A stretch of 14,458 nt of DNA from an uncultured Pelagibacteraceae bacterium (GCA_902513415.1 CABXMS010000013.1:1-14458), one strand, 5' to 3'; positions 6,698 to 13,427 are shown, counted from the stretch's first letter. A program made the numbers and translations. The notes: a model not told the origin generated them from the letters alone.

Positions 6698-7690
6698 TTA
6701 TTTGTAATTGTTTTCATCCCACAAAGATTTGTAATCTATAAAGGGGGATAATCCGTAACTAGAATTAATATTGGTAAGATGGATTGATAATGATTTAATT
6801 GGTGAAATACACATTTCTTTTTCATAAATCATATTTATATATTTTTCAAAAGGTTCATTGCGATCTAAACAATTATTATGAAAATTATCCCAGTATTTAT
6901 TAATAAATTTATGGCTAGTTAAAAAAGTGCAAAGAGTTTTATTGACAGTTCGCCAATGTCTGTTGCTTCCAATTAATACATTAGTTTTTTGATCATTCAT
7001 GTATAAAAAAGGATAGTCTGAAGGGCAAACAAACAAGTCTTTATTTGTTTGAGAAGAAATTCTCTCATATGTTGAAATCATTTCATCTAAACATGTTTTA
7101 AAATGTAGATAATCGTCTTCAACGAAAAATACTAAATCATCACCTTCATCTTTACCAATCTCAAAGGACTTTAGCAAGCTTGATAAATTAGCAAAAGTTT
7201 CATTATTTTTTTGATTTTTAATTTCATTCTTATGAATCTCATTTTTATGGTTTATAATTTCAATATTAATTTCATATTTTTCTATTAAATTTTTAAGTTT
7301 AGTTAAATTTAATTCATCAGAATTGTCATCAATTATTTTAACTTTTATATTTAAATTTTTCTTTTTATCTTTAAGATAGTTAATTGATTTAATTAACGAA
7401 TGTAGAGATCTAAGAACATATTCAATTTTAGGAAACTCAAAAATTCTCTTTTTACTTTGATCCCAAATCTCTATATTAGTATTTGTCCTAAACAATATTA
7501 ACAAAGATTTTATTTTTTTTGTTAATTTTACTTCACCCAATGGTAGAATAATTGATTTACTATCATCTGACAAATTATTATTTAAAGATTTATTCAATGT
7601 CGGAGAGTAAAATTCGTTTTGATCTATTATTTCGAAGCCTAAAACTTTACAAAGTTTAATAAATAATTTTTTTGTAATGCTTTTTTTCAT
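6698..7690 (-). CDS. Glycosyltransferase-like (GT-A fold) protein
   Basis: This 330-residue protein has no signal peptide or clear membrane helix. It shows the layout of a GT-A sugar-nucleotide transferase: V-K-I-I-D-D-N-S-D-E at 117-126 resembles the first nucleotide-binding aspartates, V-E-D-D-Y-L-H at 190-196 fits a metal-binding DXD-type motif, and a later H-L-T near 304 could complete the site. A central lysine/asparagine-rich linker contains the near-tandem unit H-K-N-E-I (148-158). The donor and acceptor cannot be read from sequence; surface-glycan synthesis is the usual role of such proteins. It is monocistronic, convergent with the HU gene and divergent from the rhodanese gene. The ATG at 7688-7690 lies at the edge of a shared AT-rich promoter gap. 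Confidence 0.6.
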   Translation of the reverse strand: MKKSITKKLFIKLCKVLGFEIIDQNEFYSPTLNKSLNNNLSDDSKSIILPLGEVKLTKKIKSLLILFRTNTNIEIWDQSKKRIFEFPKIEYVLRSLHSLIKSINYLKDKKKNLNIKVKIIDDNSDELNLTKLKNLIEKYEINIEIINHKNEIHKNEIKNQKNNETFANLSSLLKSFEIGKDEGDDLVFFVEDDYLHFKTCLDEMISTYERISSQTNKDLFVCPSDYPFLYMNDQKTNVLIGSNRHWRTVNKTLCTFLTSHKFINKYWDNFHNNCLDRNEPFEKYINMIYEKEMCISPIKSLSIHLTNINSSYGLSPFIDYKSLWDENNYK

Positions 7691-7719
7691 TATTAATGTT
7701 AATTATATATTATATTATT
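7691..7719. promoter_or_regulatory. Divergent promoter gap between the glycosyltransferase-like and rhodanese genes
   Basis: Only 29 bp of almost pure A/T separate two divergent start codons. TATAAT-like hexamers occur on the minus strand (complements of 7702-7707 and 7709-7714) and TATATT on the plus strand at 7706-7711. There is no Shine-Dalgarno for either gene, which suggests very short or absent leaders. Assignment of single hexamers is uncertain. Confidence 0.35.
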
Positions 7720-8103
7720 ATGACAATAAAATCATCACAAACACTTATACAAGAAGCTCTAAAACAAATAAAAACATTAACTCCTGAAGAAGCACTTCAA
7801 AAAAACCTTAATAATGAATGCAATTTGATAGATATTAGAGATTTTAACGAATTAGAAAGAGAAGGCAAAATAGAAAATTCACTTCACATCTCTAGAGGAT
7901 TGTTAGAATTTTCAATCCAGCCCGATAGTCCATATGTCCAAAGAGAAAAATTAGACCTTAGCAAAGAGATAGTATTATTCTGTGCAGCAGGAGGAAGATC
8001 TGCTCTAGCCGCTAAAACACTTAAAGACATGGGTTTTAAGAAAGTTTCTCATATAGAAGGAGGATTTACGGCAATGAAAAATAGTGGGTTTAAAATAACC
8101 TAA
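7720..8103 (+). CDS. Single-domain rhodanese-like sulfurtransferase
   Basis: This protein is 127 residues from the ATG at 7720. An upstream in-frame ATG at 7696 would add eight hydrophobic residues (L-I-I-Y-Y-I-I) translated from the promoter-like AT tract, so I reject it. The rhodanese domain covers residues 20-125, with L-I-D-I-R-D at 36-41 and the active-site loop C-A-A-G-G-R-S at 88-94. Cys88 is the predicted persulfide-forming nucleophile, so the enzyme should be catalytically competent. G-F-K-K-V-S-H-I-E-G-G-F follows. Donor and acceptor are unknown; these proteins serve sulfur trafficking or detoxification in the cytoplasm. Its last 14 nt overlap the end of the convergent membrane-protein gene. 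Confidence 0.88.
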   Translation: MTIKSSQTLIQEALKQIKTLTPEEALQKNLNNECNLIDIRDFNELEREGKIENSLHISRGLLEFSIQPDSPYVQREKLDLSKEIVLFCAAGGRSALAAKTLKDMGFKKVSHIEGGFTAMKNSGFKIT

Positions 8104-8560
8104 TAGTTTTTGCAAAAAATATTCTTATTATCCAATAAAATAATATTCCTAAAGGTCCAACAAAATAAGTTAATACCAGAGGAATAAAAACAAGGTATTT
8201 TGAAATCATAAGTTGCTGGCTGTCTTTTACAATCCATGATCCACAAAATAGATTAATAACTAAAAAATGAGACCAAAATAAAATTAAGAAAGATCTTTCA
8301 GAAAACAAGTCCATCAAATTATCAAAACCAAGATACAGATTAAAATTGCTTAAAAAATCGTAATCGGAAATAAAAAAATAGTAAACCAAATAAACATAGA
8401 CGGCAGAGAAAACTAAATAAGGAAATATTGATATTATCAAATAACTACAAAATTTAGATTGTGGAAAAAATATTAATACAAACCAAAATGGAATTATTCC
8501 AATGTTTAACCATAAATAAATCATTTCAATTGTAAAAAAATTAGATAATTGTTCGAACAT
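8090..8560 (-). CDS. ABA4-like (DUF4281-type) integral membrane protein
   Basis: This 156-residue protein has about four hydrophobic helices. The C-terminal half carries the pattern I associate with the ABA4-like family: W-S-H-F-L-V-I-N-L-F-C-G-S-W-I at 96-110, then V-K-D-S, and G-P-L-G-I-L-F-Y-W-I-I-R at 135-146. In plants ABA4 is needed for neoxanthin formation. Bacterial members have no firmly established reaction that I know of, so a carotenoid role here is only a possibility. The start at 8560 borders the 28-bp divergent gap with recX. A later ATG at residue 13 is an alternative start. The 3' end overlaps the rhodanese gene by 14 nt. Confidence 0.65.
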   Translation of the reverse strand: MFEQLSNFFTIEMIYLWLNIGIIPFWFVLIFFPQSKFCSYLIISIFPYLVFSAVYVYLVYYFFISDYDFLSNFNLYLGFDNLMDLFSERSFLILFWSHFLVINLFCGSWIVKDSQQLMISKYLVFIPLVLTYFVGPLGILFYWIIRIFFAKTIRLF

Positions 8561-8588
8561 AAGAAATTATATTATAATACATCATTTT
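8561..8588. promoter_or_regulatory. Symmetric divergent promoter between the ABA4-like gene and recX
   Basis: The 28-bp gap holds the 8-bp palindrome ATTATAAT at 8571-8578, which reads as a -10 hexamer on both strands (TATAAT 8573-8578 for recX, and the complement of 8571-8576, or 8566-8571, for the other gene). The recX ATG would lie about 10 nt after its hexamer. Neither gene has a Shine-Dalgarno sequence, so near-leaderless transcripts are likely. Confidence 0.45.
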
Positions 8589-9152
8589 ATGATTCCTATT
8601 AAAAATAAGAAAAAAACTCTAGAAGTTACCGTTGAAGAGATGCGTAATTTTTCTTTTGCCTATATAGAGAAATATGCGCCTTCTAAACAGCAATTAAGAA
8701 CTTATTTGCTAAAAAAGTATCTAAGAACACAAATTCCAAGTGTTAATAAAAAAAATATATCAGATTTAATTGATGTAGTACTTGAAGATTTAGAAAAAAG
8801 TAAATTTTTAAACGATAAATTTTATTCAAAATCAAAAGCCAAAAGCTTAATTCAAAGAGGCAGTTCAATAAATAAAATAAGAAACTATTTATATACCAAA
8901 GGAATTAAAGATAAATATATAAATGAAACAATAGAGAACATTAAAGAAAATAATGAAGATCAAGATTTTTTCTCAGCAATTAAAATTTGTAAAAAAAAAA
9001 GAATTGGTCCTTCAAGAAATGAAAACAACAGACCTTTATTTTATAAAAAGGATTTAGGAATTTTGGCAAGAGCAGGTTTTAATTTTGAAACATCTAAAAG
9101 AGTTCTTGATATAGAGCAAGATGAGTATTTAAAAATAATTAACCTTTTATAG
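8589..9152 (+). CDS. recX: RecX-family regulator of RecA
   Basis: This 187-residue, lysine-rich, all-helical protein matches RecX, which binds RecA filaments and restrains their activity. Evidence is the three-helix repeat layout: an N-terminal unit F-A-Y-I-E-K-Y-A-P-S-K-Q-Q-L-R-T-Y-L (24-41), a middle unit with L-E-K-S-K-F-L-N-D-K-F-Y-S (72-84), R-G-S-S-I-N-K-I-R-N-Y-L (94-105), and a C-terminal unit with L-A-R-A-G-F-N-F-E-T-S-K-R-V-L near 160-174. Length is normal for the family. recA is not in the window. The stop overlaps the end of the small convergent membrane-protein gene by 6 nt. The start has no RBS; an internal ATG at 8640 is possible but would remove conserved N-terminal helix sequence. 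Confidence 0.82.
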   Translation: MIPIKNKKKTLEVTVEEMRNFSFAYIEKYAPSKQQLRTYLLKKYLRTQIPSVNKKNISDLIDVVLEDLEKSKFLNDKFYSKSKAKSLIQRGSSINKIRNYLYTKGIKDKYINETIENIKENNEDQDFFSAIKICKKKRIGPSRNENNRPLFYKKDLGILARAGFNFETSKRVLDIEQDEYLKIINLL

Positions 9153-9290
9153 TTTTTTTTTTTTATTTTTTTCGACCAAATAATAGTTGATTTTATTTTT
9201 TATATAATTTTTTACAAAAACAAATACTAAAAGACCAAAAATTGATACTGATATAATTATTATTAAAATAATTCTAACTTGTTCATCCAT
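9147..9290 (-). CDS. Small single-span membrane protein, 47 residues
   Basis: An ATG at 9288-9290, 5 nt after the cysQ stop, opens a 47-codon frame ending at TAA 9147-9149. Translation gives a short acidic N-terminus (M-D-E-Q), one transmembrane helix at about residues 6-26 (I-I-L-I-I-I-I-S-V-S-I-F-G-L-L-V-F-V-F-V), then a lysine-rich tail (K-N-Y-I-K-N-K ... K-K-K-K-L). By the positive-inside rule the tail should be cytoplasmic. The frame fills almost the whole gap between cysQ and recX and is tightly spaced after cysQ, which supports a real gene. No homologous family is recognised. A chance AT-rich frame is the alternative. Confidence 0.6.
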   Translation of the reverse strand: MDEQVRIILIIIISVSIFGLLVFVFVKNYIKNKINYYLVEKNKKKKL

Positions 9291-9295
9291 AAAAA

Positions 9296-10063
9296 TTAAT
9301 TATTTTTTTTTAAAATCAGGCCTGGGTTTTTAAAATCTTTTTTACCATATAAAATTTCATTTCCTTTAAAATCAGTTATAGTTCCTCCTGCATGTTCTAA
9401 AATAGCATGACCTGCTGCTATATCCCATTCTGATGCTCTAGGTTCAGCAATATATAAATTAAATTCTCCTGCAGCGATTACACAAAATTTTAATGAACTT
9501 TTCATTTTGGTATATTTTGTTACTCCAAATTTTTTATGGAATTCAGATATAATTGGCTTTAAGTCATTCGAATAAGAAACTGCTTTAACTTCATCATTTG
9601 AAGAATTTTTTTTATTAAAAAGATTAATTTCTTTATTATTAATTATTTCGAAACTCAAACCTTTGCCATATGAGTAGAACAATCTATTTTTGGCTGGTGC
9701 ATATATTATTCCCAGTTGAGGTTTTTTATTAATAATTAAAGCTGCATTTAATGTAAATTCATCTTTGTTATTTATATAATCATTCGTTCCATCTATTGGA
9801 TCTATAAGCCAAAATTCAGAAAGATTTATTTTTGTTTTATTTTCAGAGCTTTCCTCAGATACAATTGGCACGCCAGGTGTTAAATTTTTTATTTTTTTTG
9901 TAAGTATAGTATTAACTTCTTCATCTCCATTAGTTACAGGAGTATTGTCAGATTTTATTTTTTTTATTAAACCTTTTTCTCTTAATTCAATCGACTTTTT
10001 TCCTGCATTTAAAAAAGTATCTAAAAGATCTTCACATATTTGTTTTAAATTTTTCTTTTGCAT
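9296..10063 (-). CDS. cysQ: 3'(2'),5'-bisphosphate nucleotidase, CysQ type (inositol-monophosphatase superfamily)
   Basis: This 255-residue Mg-dependent phosphatase is predicted to hydrolyse 3'-phosphoadenosine 5'-phosphate to AMP, clearing the by-product of PAPS-dependent sulfur metabolism and of phosphopantetheine transfer. The superfamily metal sites are present: E70-E71 in I-V-S-E-E-S, W-L-I-D-P-I-D-G-T at 85-93 with D88 and D91, and W-D-I-A-A-G-H-A at 213-220 with D214. The T-N-D-Y-I-N ... E-F-T-L-N-A-A-L-I continuation (93-110) is closer to CysQ than to inositol monophosphatases. It is the middle gene of a minus-strand cluster, starting 1 nt after the DUF3553 stop and ending 5 nt before the small membrane protein. 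Hydrolysis of other sugar or inositol phosphates cannot be excluded. Confidence 0.87.
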   Translation of the reverse strand: MQKKNLKQICEDLLDTFLNAGKKSIELREKGLIKKIKSDNTPVTNGDEEVNTILTKKIKNLTPGVPIVSEESSENKTKINLSEFWLIDPIDGTNDYINNKDEFTLNAALIINKKPQLGIIYAPAKNRLFYSYGKGLSFEIINNKEINLFNKKNSSNDEVKAVSYSNDLKPIISEFHKKFGVTKYTKMKSSLKFCVIAAGEFNLYIAEPRASEWDIAAGHAILEHAGGTITDFKGNEILYGKKDFKNPGLILKKNN

Positions 10064-10064
10064 T

Positions 10065-10229
10065 TTATATTTTTATTAACTGTATGTTATTAGCGTTTAT
10101 TACTTTTTTTCCAACATTTTCGAAATTGACTGTTACTTTACCATTAATAATTGTTTGAACTTGGCCTATTCCCCATCCTTTATTATTAGGATTTATTACC
10201 TTATCTCCTGGTTCATAATCTAAAATCAT
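10065..10229 (-). CDS. DUF3553-type small protein
   Basis: A 54-residue ORF starts at ATG 10227-10229 and stops at TAA 10065-10067, 1 nt before cysQ. The peptide has Y-E-P-G-D-K-V-I-N-P at 5-14, G-W-G-I-G-Q-V-Q at 18-25, and V-T-V-N-F-E-N-V-G-K-K-V-I-N at 32-45. This is the beta-strand pattern of the alphaproteobacterial DUF3553 family and resembles the small SH3-like beta barrel seen in the CarD/UvrD-tail type. Its molecular role is not established to my knowledge; binding to a protein partner such as RNA polymerase or a helicase is inference from that fold. It leads the cysQ cluster and is divergent from mnmA. Confidence 0.8.
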   Translation of the reverse strand: MILDYEPGDKVINPNNKGWGIGQVQTIINGKVTVNFENVGKKVINANNIQLIKI

Positions 10230-10240
10230 TTAATTTAATT

Positions 10241-10246
10241 TATAAT
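10241..10246 (+). promoter_or_regulatory. Probable -10 element for mnmA
   Basis: A perfect TATAAT lies 25 nt before the mnmA ATG in the 42-bp gap shared with the divergent DUF3553-cysQ cluster. No convincing -35 is seen; the upstream 17 bp run into the DUF3553 coding region. It predicts a leader of roughly 18-20 nt with no Shine-Dalgarno. Confidence 0.4.
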
Positions 10247-10271
10247 AGAAATAAGTATAAATACCATCAAT

Positions 10272-11387
10272 ATGACATTAAAAATTAATTCTATAGGATT
10301 AAATAAAAATCCCAAAGATACAACAGTGGTTGTTGCTATGTCAGGAGGAGTAGATTCTTCAACGGTGGCTGGGATGATGAAAAAAGAAGGTTATAAAGTA
10401 ATAGGTGTTACTCTTAAATTATATGACGAAACTAAAGAAGTAGCCCAATCAAAACAATGTTGTTCAGGTCAAGATATAATGGATGCGAAAAGAGTAGCTC
10501 ACAAACTAGATATTGAACATAAAGTTTTTTATTATCAAAATAAATTTAAACAAGGAGTAATAGATAATTTTGTTGATAGTTATCTTAAGGGAGAGACCCC
10601 AATACCGTGCATTCAATGCAATAAAACAGTAAAATTCAAAGATTTGTTTGATGAAGCAAAAAATTTAAAAGCAGATGCTTTGATTACTGGACACTATGTT
10701 AAAAGTATTACGATAAATAATATCACAAATATGTACAGAGCCATTGATGGAAATCGTGATCAAAGTTATTTTTTATTTAACACAACTAGAGAACAATTAA
10801 ATTATTTACGTTTCCCACTTGGAGCGATGATGAAATCAGAAACAAGAGAAATAGCTAAAAAGTTAAACTTAAATGTTGCCGATAAACCTGACAGTCAAGA
10901 TATATGTTTTGTTCCAAATGGCGATTATGTTTCAGTAATTGAAAAATTTAAGCCTGAAAGTTTTAAAAAGGGAAATATTAAAGATATAAAAGGTAAAATT
11001 ATCGGTGTTCACGATGGAATTGTTAATTTTACCATAGGTCAACGAAAAGGAATTAAAATTTCAGCCAAAGAACCTCTATATGTTGTTGATATAAATTCAG
11101 ATCTTAACGAAGTTATTGTTGGATCAAAAAATGAACTAGTTAAAAAAGAAATTATTTTAAAAGACCTAAACTTACTTGTTAACAAAGAACATTTTAATGA
11201 TGAAATATTTGTAAAAATTAGATCAACAGGAAAATTATTAAAATCTAAACTTAATTTAAAAAAGGATAAAATTACAATAAATCTTTTAGATGAAGAACAT
11301 GGTATTTCACCAGGTCAAGCATGTGTATTTTATTCTAAAGATAAATATGGAGATAGAGTTTTAGGAGGAGGATGGATAACAAAATAA
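10272..11387 (+). CDS. mnmA: tRNA-specific 2-thiouridylase MnmA
   Basis: This 371-residue cytoplasmic enzyme adenylates and thiolates U34 of the tRNAs for Lys, Glu and Gln, completing the s2 group of mnm5s2U. The PP-loop S-G-G-V-D-S at 24-29 binds ATP. The catalytic cysteine pair is visible: C116 in C-I-Q-C-N (113-117) and C212 in D-S-Q-D-I-C-F-V (207-214). G-H-Y-V at 140-143, D-Q-S-Y-F-L-F at 163-169 and the C-terminal beta-barrel region (F-T-I-G-Q-R-K-G, later S-P-G-Q-A-C-V-F-Y) complete the family pattern at normal length. The persulfide donor is unknown; the IscS/Tus route or another cysteine desulfurase would be outside the window. The gene converges with the next one, with a 1-nt gap. 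Confidence 0.96.
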   Translation: MTLKINSIGLNKNPKDTTVVVAMSGGVDSSTVAGMMKKEGYKVIGVTLKLYDETKEVAQSKQCCSGQDIMDAKRVAHKLDIEHKVFYYQNKFKQGVIDNFVDSYLKGETPIPCIQCNKTVKFKDLFDEAKNLKADALITGHYVKSITINNITNMYRAIDGNRDQSYFLFNTTREQLNYLRFPLGAMMKSETREIAKKLNLNVADKPDSQDICFVPNGDYVSVIEKFKPESFKKGNIKDIKGKIIGVHDGIVNFTIGQRKGIKISAKEPLYVVDINSDLNEVIVGSKNELVKKEIILKDLNLLVNKEHFNDEIFVKIRSTGKLLKSKLNLKKDKITINLLDEEHGISPGQACVFYSKDKYGDRVLGGGWITK

Positions 11388-11388
11388 G

Positions 11389-12084
11389 TTAAGATTTTTT
11401 TGTAATTTTCCACATAAAAAATGTAAGTAAATAAAAACTAATTACACCAACAAAAAAATTCCATTCTAAAGCATGTTTAAAAAATTTGTTACCAGGCATA
11501 CTAACTATAGGTATGGCAATTAAGGCCGTTGAAACTAACAATGAAACTAAAATTAATTTAATTCTTAGGACTTTCAAGCTGATAAATTCAATAATGTTAT
11601 TCTTAATTTTATAAAGAGTAATGACTAAATAAACTTGAGCAACTAACTCAAAAATTATAAATGAAACCATTACAAATCTTCTAAAAAATTTATATAATGA
11701 AATATCGAACTTTATACCTAGAAAAATTGAATGCAAAATTAATAGAATTGCTGAACCAACACCAAAAAATATAAATTTTTTAATATATTTGTCATCTCCA
11801 TTAAAATTTTTCATTATTGATTTATTATTTACCCAATATTTAATTAACAGATATGAAGTTAAAAACATTGCGGGTTTAAAAATTAAATAAGTTGGAAATA
11901 CTCTAGCCGTTCTACTAATCGATGCTTTGCCGTCAAAATAAGGAATTGTGTTAGTTAAAACATGTTCGCCATTAGGAAATAAATCATGAAATTGAGTAAT
12001 TAGTATTAAACATAAATTTATTGCTACAAATGGTATTATAAAAATCCACACACTTATGGATTTTACTTTTTTTATTTCATTCAT
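11389..12084 (-). CDS. Six-helix membrane protein, possibly Frag1/DRAM/Sfk1-like
   Basis: From the ATG at 12084 this is a 231-residue protein with hydrophobic segments at about 11-30, 66-85, 104-123, 136-157, 173-193 and 207-227. The first extracytoplasmic loop contains I-P-Y-F-D-G-K-A-S-I-S-R-T-A-R (47-61), and the last helix begins L-E-W-N-F-F. This loop-plus-six-helix layout recalls the Frag1/DRAM/Sfk1 superfamily, a tentative match. The function is unknown. The frame stays open for about 34 codons upstream of the ATG with no ATG, GTG or TTG. Deleting one A from the A7 run at 12161-12167 would join it to an ATG at 12178 with a strong Shine-Dalgarno, giving 262 residues. The 5' end is therefore uncertain. 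Confidence 0.65.
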   Translation of the reverse strand: MNEIKKVKSISVWIFIIPFVAINLCLILITQFHDLFPNGEHVLTNTIPYFDGKASISRTARVFPTYLIFKPAMFLTSYLLIKYWVNNKSIMKNFNGDDKYIKKFIFFGVGSAILLILHSIFLGIKFDISLYKFFRRFVMVSFIIFELVAQVYLVITLYKIKNNIIEFISLKVLRIKLILVSLLVSTALIAIPIVSMPGNKFFKHALEWNFFVGVISFYLLTFFMWKITKKS

Positions 12085-12094
12085 GATAATGAAA

Positions 12095-12178
12095 TTATTT
12101 TTTCTTATTCTTTTTTCTCGCTCTTCTCTTTTTTGAGCCCATTTTTCTTCGGCCTCGATGTTTTTTTGGATATCCCAT
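12095..12178 (-). other. 27-codon lysine/arginine-rich ORF, or the frameshifted 5' end of the membrane-protein gene
   Basis: AAGGAG followed by ATT and an ATG at 12176-12178 begins a 27-codon frame (M-G-Y-P-K-K-H-R-G-R-R-K ...) ending at TAA 12095-12097. Sixteen of 27 residues are Lys or Arg. It could be a tiny basic protein, a leader peptide, or an artefact. The +1 frame over the same bases reads as a coiled-coil-like string (I-E-A-E-E-K-W-A-Q-K-R-E-E-R) that runs in frame into the membrane protein. The second reading is the more protein-like of the two, so a frameshift at the A7 run is my preferred view. Confidence 0.35.
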
Positions 12179-12220
12179 AATCTCCTTAATTATTATTTTA
12201 TTGACTTATTTGTGGGATAT
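12170..12220. repeat. 8-bp inverted repeat between divergent genes
   Basis: ATATCCCA at 12170-12177 and TGGGATAT at 12213-12220 form perfect 8-bp arms 35 nt apart, centred in the gap between the minus-strand membrane-protein region and metC. The left arm covers the ATG at 12178 on the minus strand; the right arm lies in the metC leader. It could be a pair of operator half-sites or chance. The arms are GC-rich relative to the flanking DNA. Confidence 0.4.
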
Positions 12221-12251
12221 AGCATTGTCGCTTAAACATATCAAATTTTTT

Positions 12252-13427
12252 ATGGTAAAATCCTTTAAGACTTTTTTGAAACATACCGCTAAAGATTTTC
12301 ACAATCAGTCAGTAAACCCTCCAGTTGTTAGAGCATCTACAATTATATTTAAGTCCATGAAAGATATTAGAAAAACACAAAATAAATATAAAAAAGATCC
12401 TACAGGGGGTCATTTTGACTATGGCAGACAAGGAACTTCAACCACGTTTATTTTGCAGAAAATGTTAAAAGAAATGGAAGAATGTCACCATGTTTTTTTA
12501 ACCCCAACCGGTTTTGGCTCTATTTTTTTAGCCATCTTAAGCGTTGTTAGACCAGGAGATGAAATTTTAGTTGCTGATCCAGTTTATTTTCCAACAAGAC
12601 TCTTAACACAAGATTTTTTAAAAGAATTTAATATAAAAACGATTTTCTATAATCCGCATGATTTAAAAACATTAAAAAATAATATTACAAAAAAAACAAA
12701 ATTAATTTTTGTTGAAAGCCCAGGAAGTAATTCTTTTGAATTTCAAGATTTATCTCAAATAATTTCTATAGCTAAAAAATATAAATTATTTACAGCTATA
12801 GATAACACTTGGGCAACGCCTTATTTTTTTAAGCCTATCAAATTAGGATTTGATATGGCGATTGTTTCTGCAACAAAATATTATTCTGGACATTCTGATG
12901 TAATGGGTGGAAGTTTAGCTGTTAATAAAAAAGTTTTTAAAAAAGTAGAAAAAATAAATAAAATCACTGGTTTTAGACTGGGACCTGATGATGCGTATTT
13001 AATTATAAGAGGTTTAAGAACTTTAGATGTTCGTTTAGACAAACATGAAGAAAATGCAAAAAAAGTAGCAAGATTTTTATCAAAAAATAAAAAAGTAAAA
13101 TTATTATATCCTTATAAAAAAGGTTCATATAATTTTAAAATGTGGAAAAAATATTATTCAGGAGCATCAGGTTTAATGGGGCTTAGAATTAAAGCAAAGA
13201 ATAAAAATTCAGTTCTTAGATTTGTTAATTCTTTAAAATTATTTGGCTATGGTTATAGTTGGGGTGGTTTCGAAAGTCTTGCATTACACCAGGAACATAG
13301 AGAAAGAGGTAATAGAAAGTTTTTAAATTTAGATAAAAACGAACATTTGGTAAGACTGCATATAGGACTTGAAGATCCAAAAGATTTAATTGAAGACTTA
13401 AAGAGATCTTTAAAGTTTATTAAATGA
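12252..13427 (+). CDS. metC: Cystathionine beta-lyase-type PLP enzyme (Cys/Met metabolism family)
   Basis: This 391-residue fold-type I PLP enzyme is predicted to cleave cystathionine to homocysteine, ammonia and pyruvate in methionine synthesis. Motifs are Y-G-R at 58-60 (phosphate contact from the partner subunit), T-P-T-G-F-G-S near 84-90, D-N-T-W-A-T-P at 184-190 with D184 for the PLP nitrogen, and S-A-T-K-Y-Y-S-G-H-S-D at 206-216 with K209 as the PLP lysine. The D-N-T-W-A-T-P and Y-x-x-G-H-S-D forms favour MetC over MetB or MetZ, but this family is functionally loose and other C-S lyase activity is possible. I chose ATG 12252; a TTG at 12201 would add 17 residues without support from an RBS. 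The stop overlaps the next gene (ATGA). Confidence 0.88.
   Translation: MVKSFKTFLKHTAKDFHNQSVNPPVVRASTIIFKSMKDIRKTQNKYKKDPTGGHFDYGRQGTSTTFILQKMLKEMEECHHVFLTPTGFGSIFLAILSVVRPGDEILVADPVYFPTRLLTQDFLKEFNIKTIFYNPHDLKTLKNNITKKTKLIFVESPGSNSFEFQDLSQIISIAKKYKLFTAIDNTWATPYFFKPIKLGFDMAIVSATKYYSGHSDVMGGSLAVNKKVFKKVEKINKITGFRLGPDDAYLIIRGLRTLDVRLDKHEENAKKVARFLSKNKKVKLLYPYKKGSYNFKMWKKYYSGASGLMGLRIKAKNKNSVLRFVNSLKLFGYGYSWGGFESLALHQEHRERGNRKFLNLDKNEHLVRLHIGLEDPKDLIEDLKRSLKFIK

Noticed and set aside
7248..7265. Micro-repeat in the glycosyltransferase-like gene as a true tandem repeat or CRISPR-like array
   Set aside because: Only about two imperfect 15-bp units in a lysine/asparagine linker, with no spacers.
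9153..9175. Poly-T tract as a recX terminator
   Set aside because: There is no GC-rich stem before it, and on the other strand it encodes the lysine tail of the small membrane protein.
12201..12251. TTG start extending MetC by 17 residues
   Set aside because: No ribosome-binding site, and the segment runs through the inverted repeat. The ATG start gives the usual family length of about 390 residues.
12179..12251. SAM riboswitch upstream of metC
   Set aside because: I looked for SAM-II/SAM-V type conserved blocks before metC and did not see them; only the simple inverted repeat is present.
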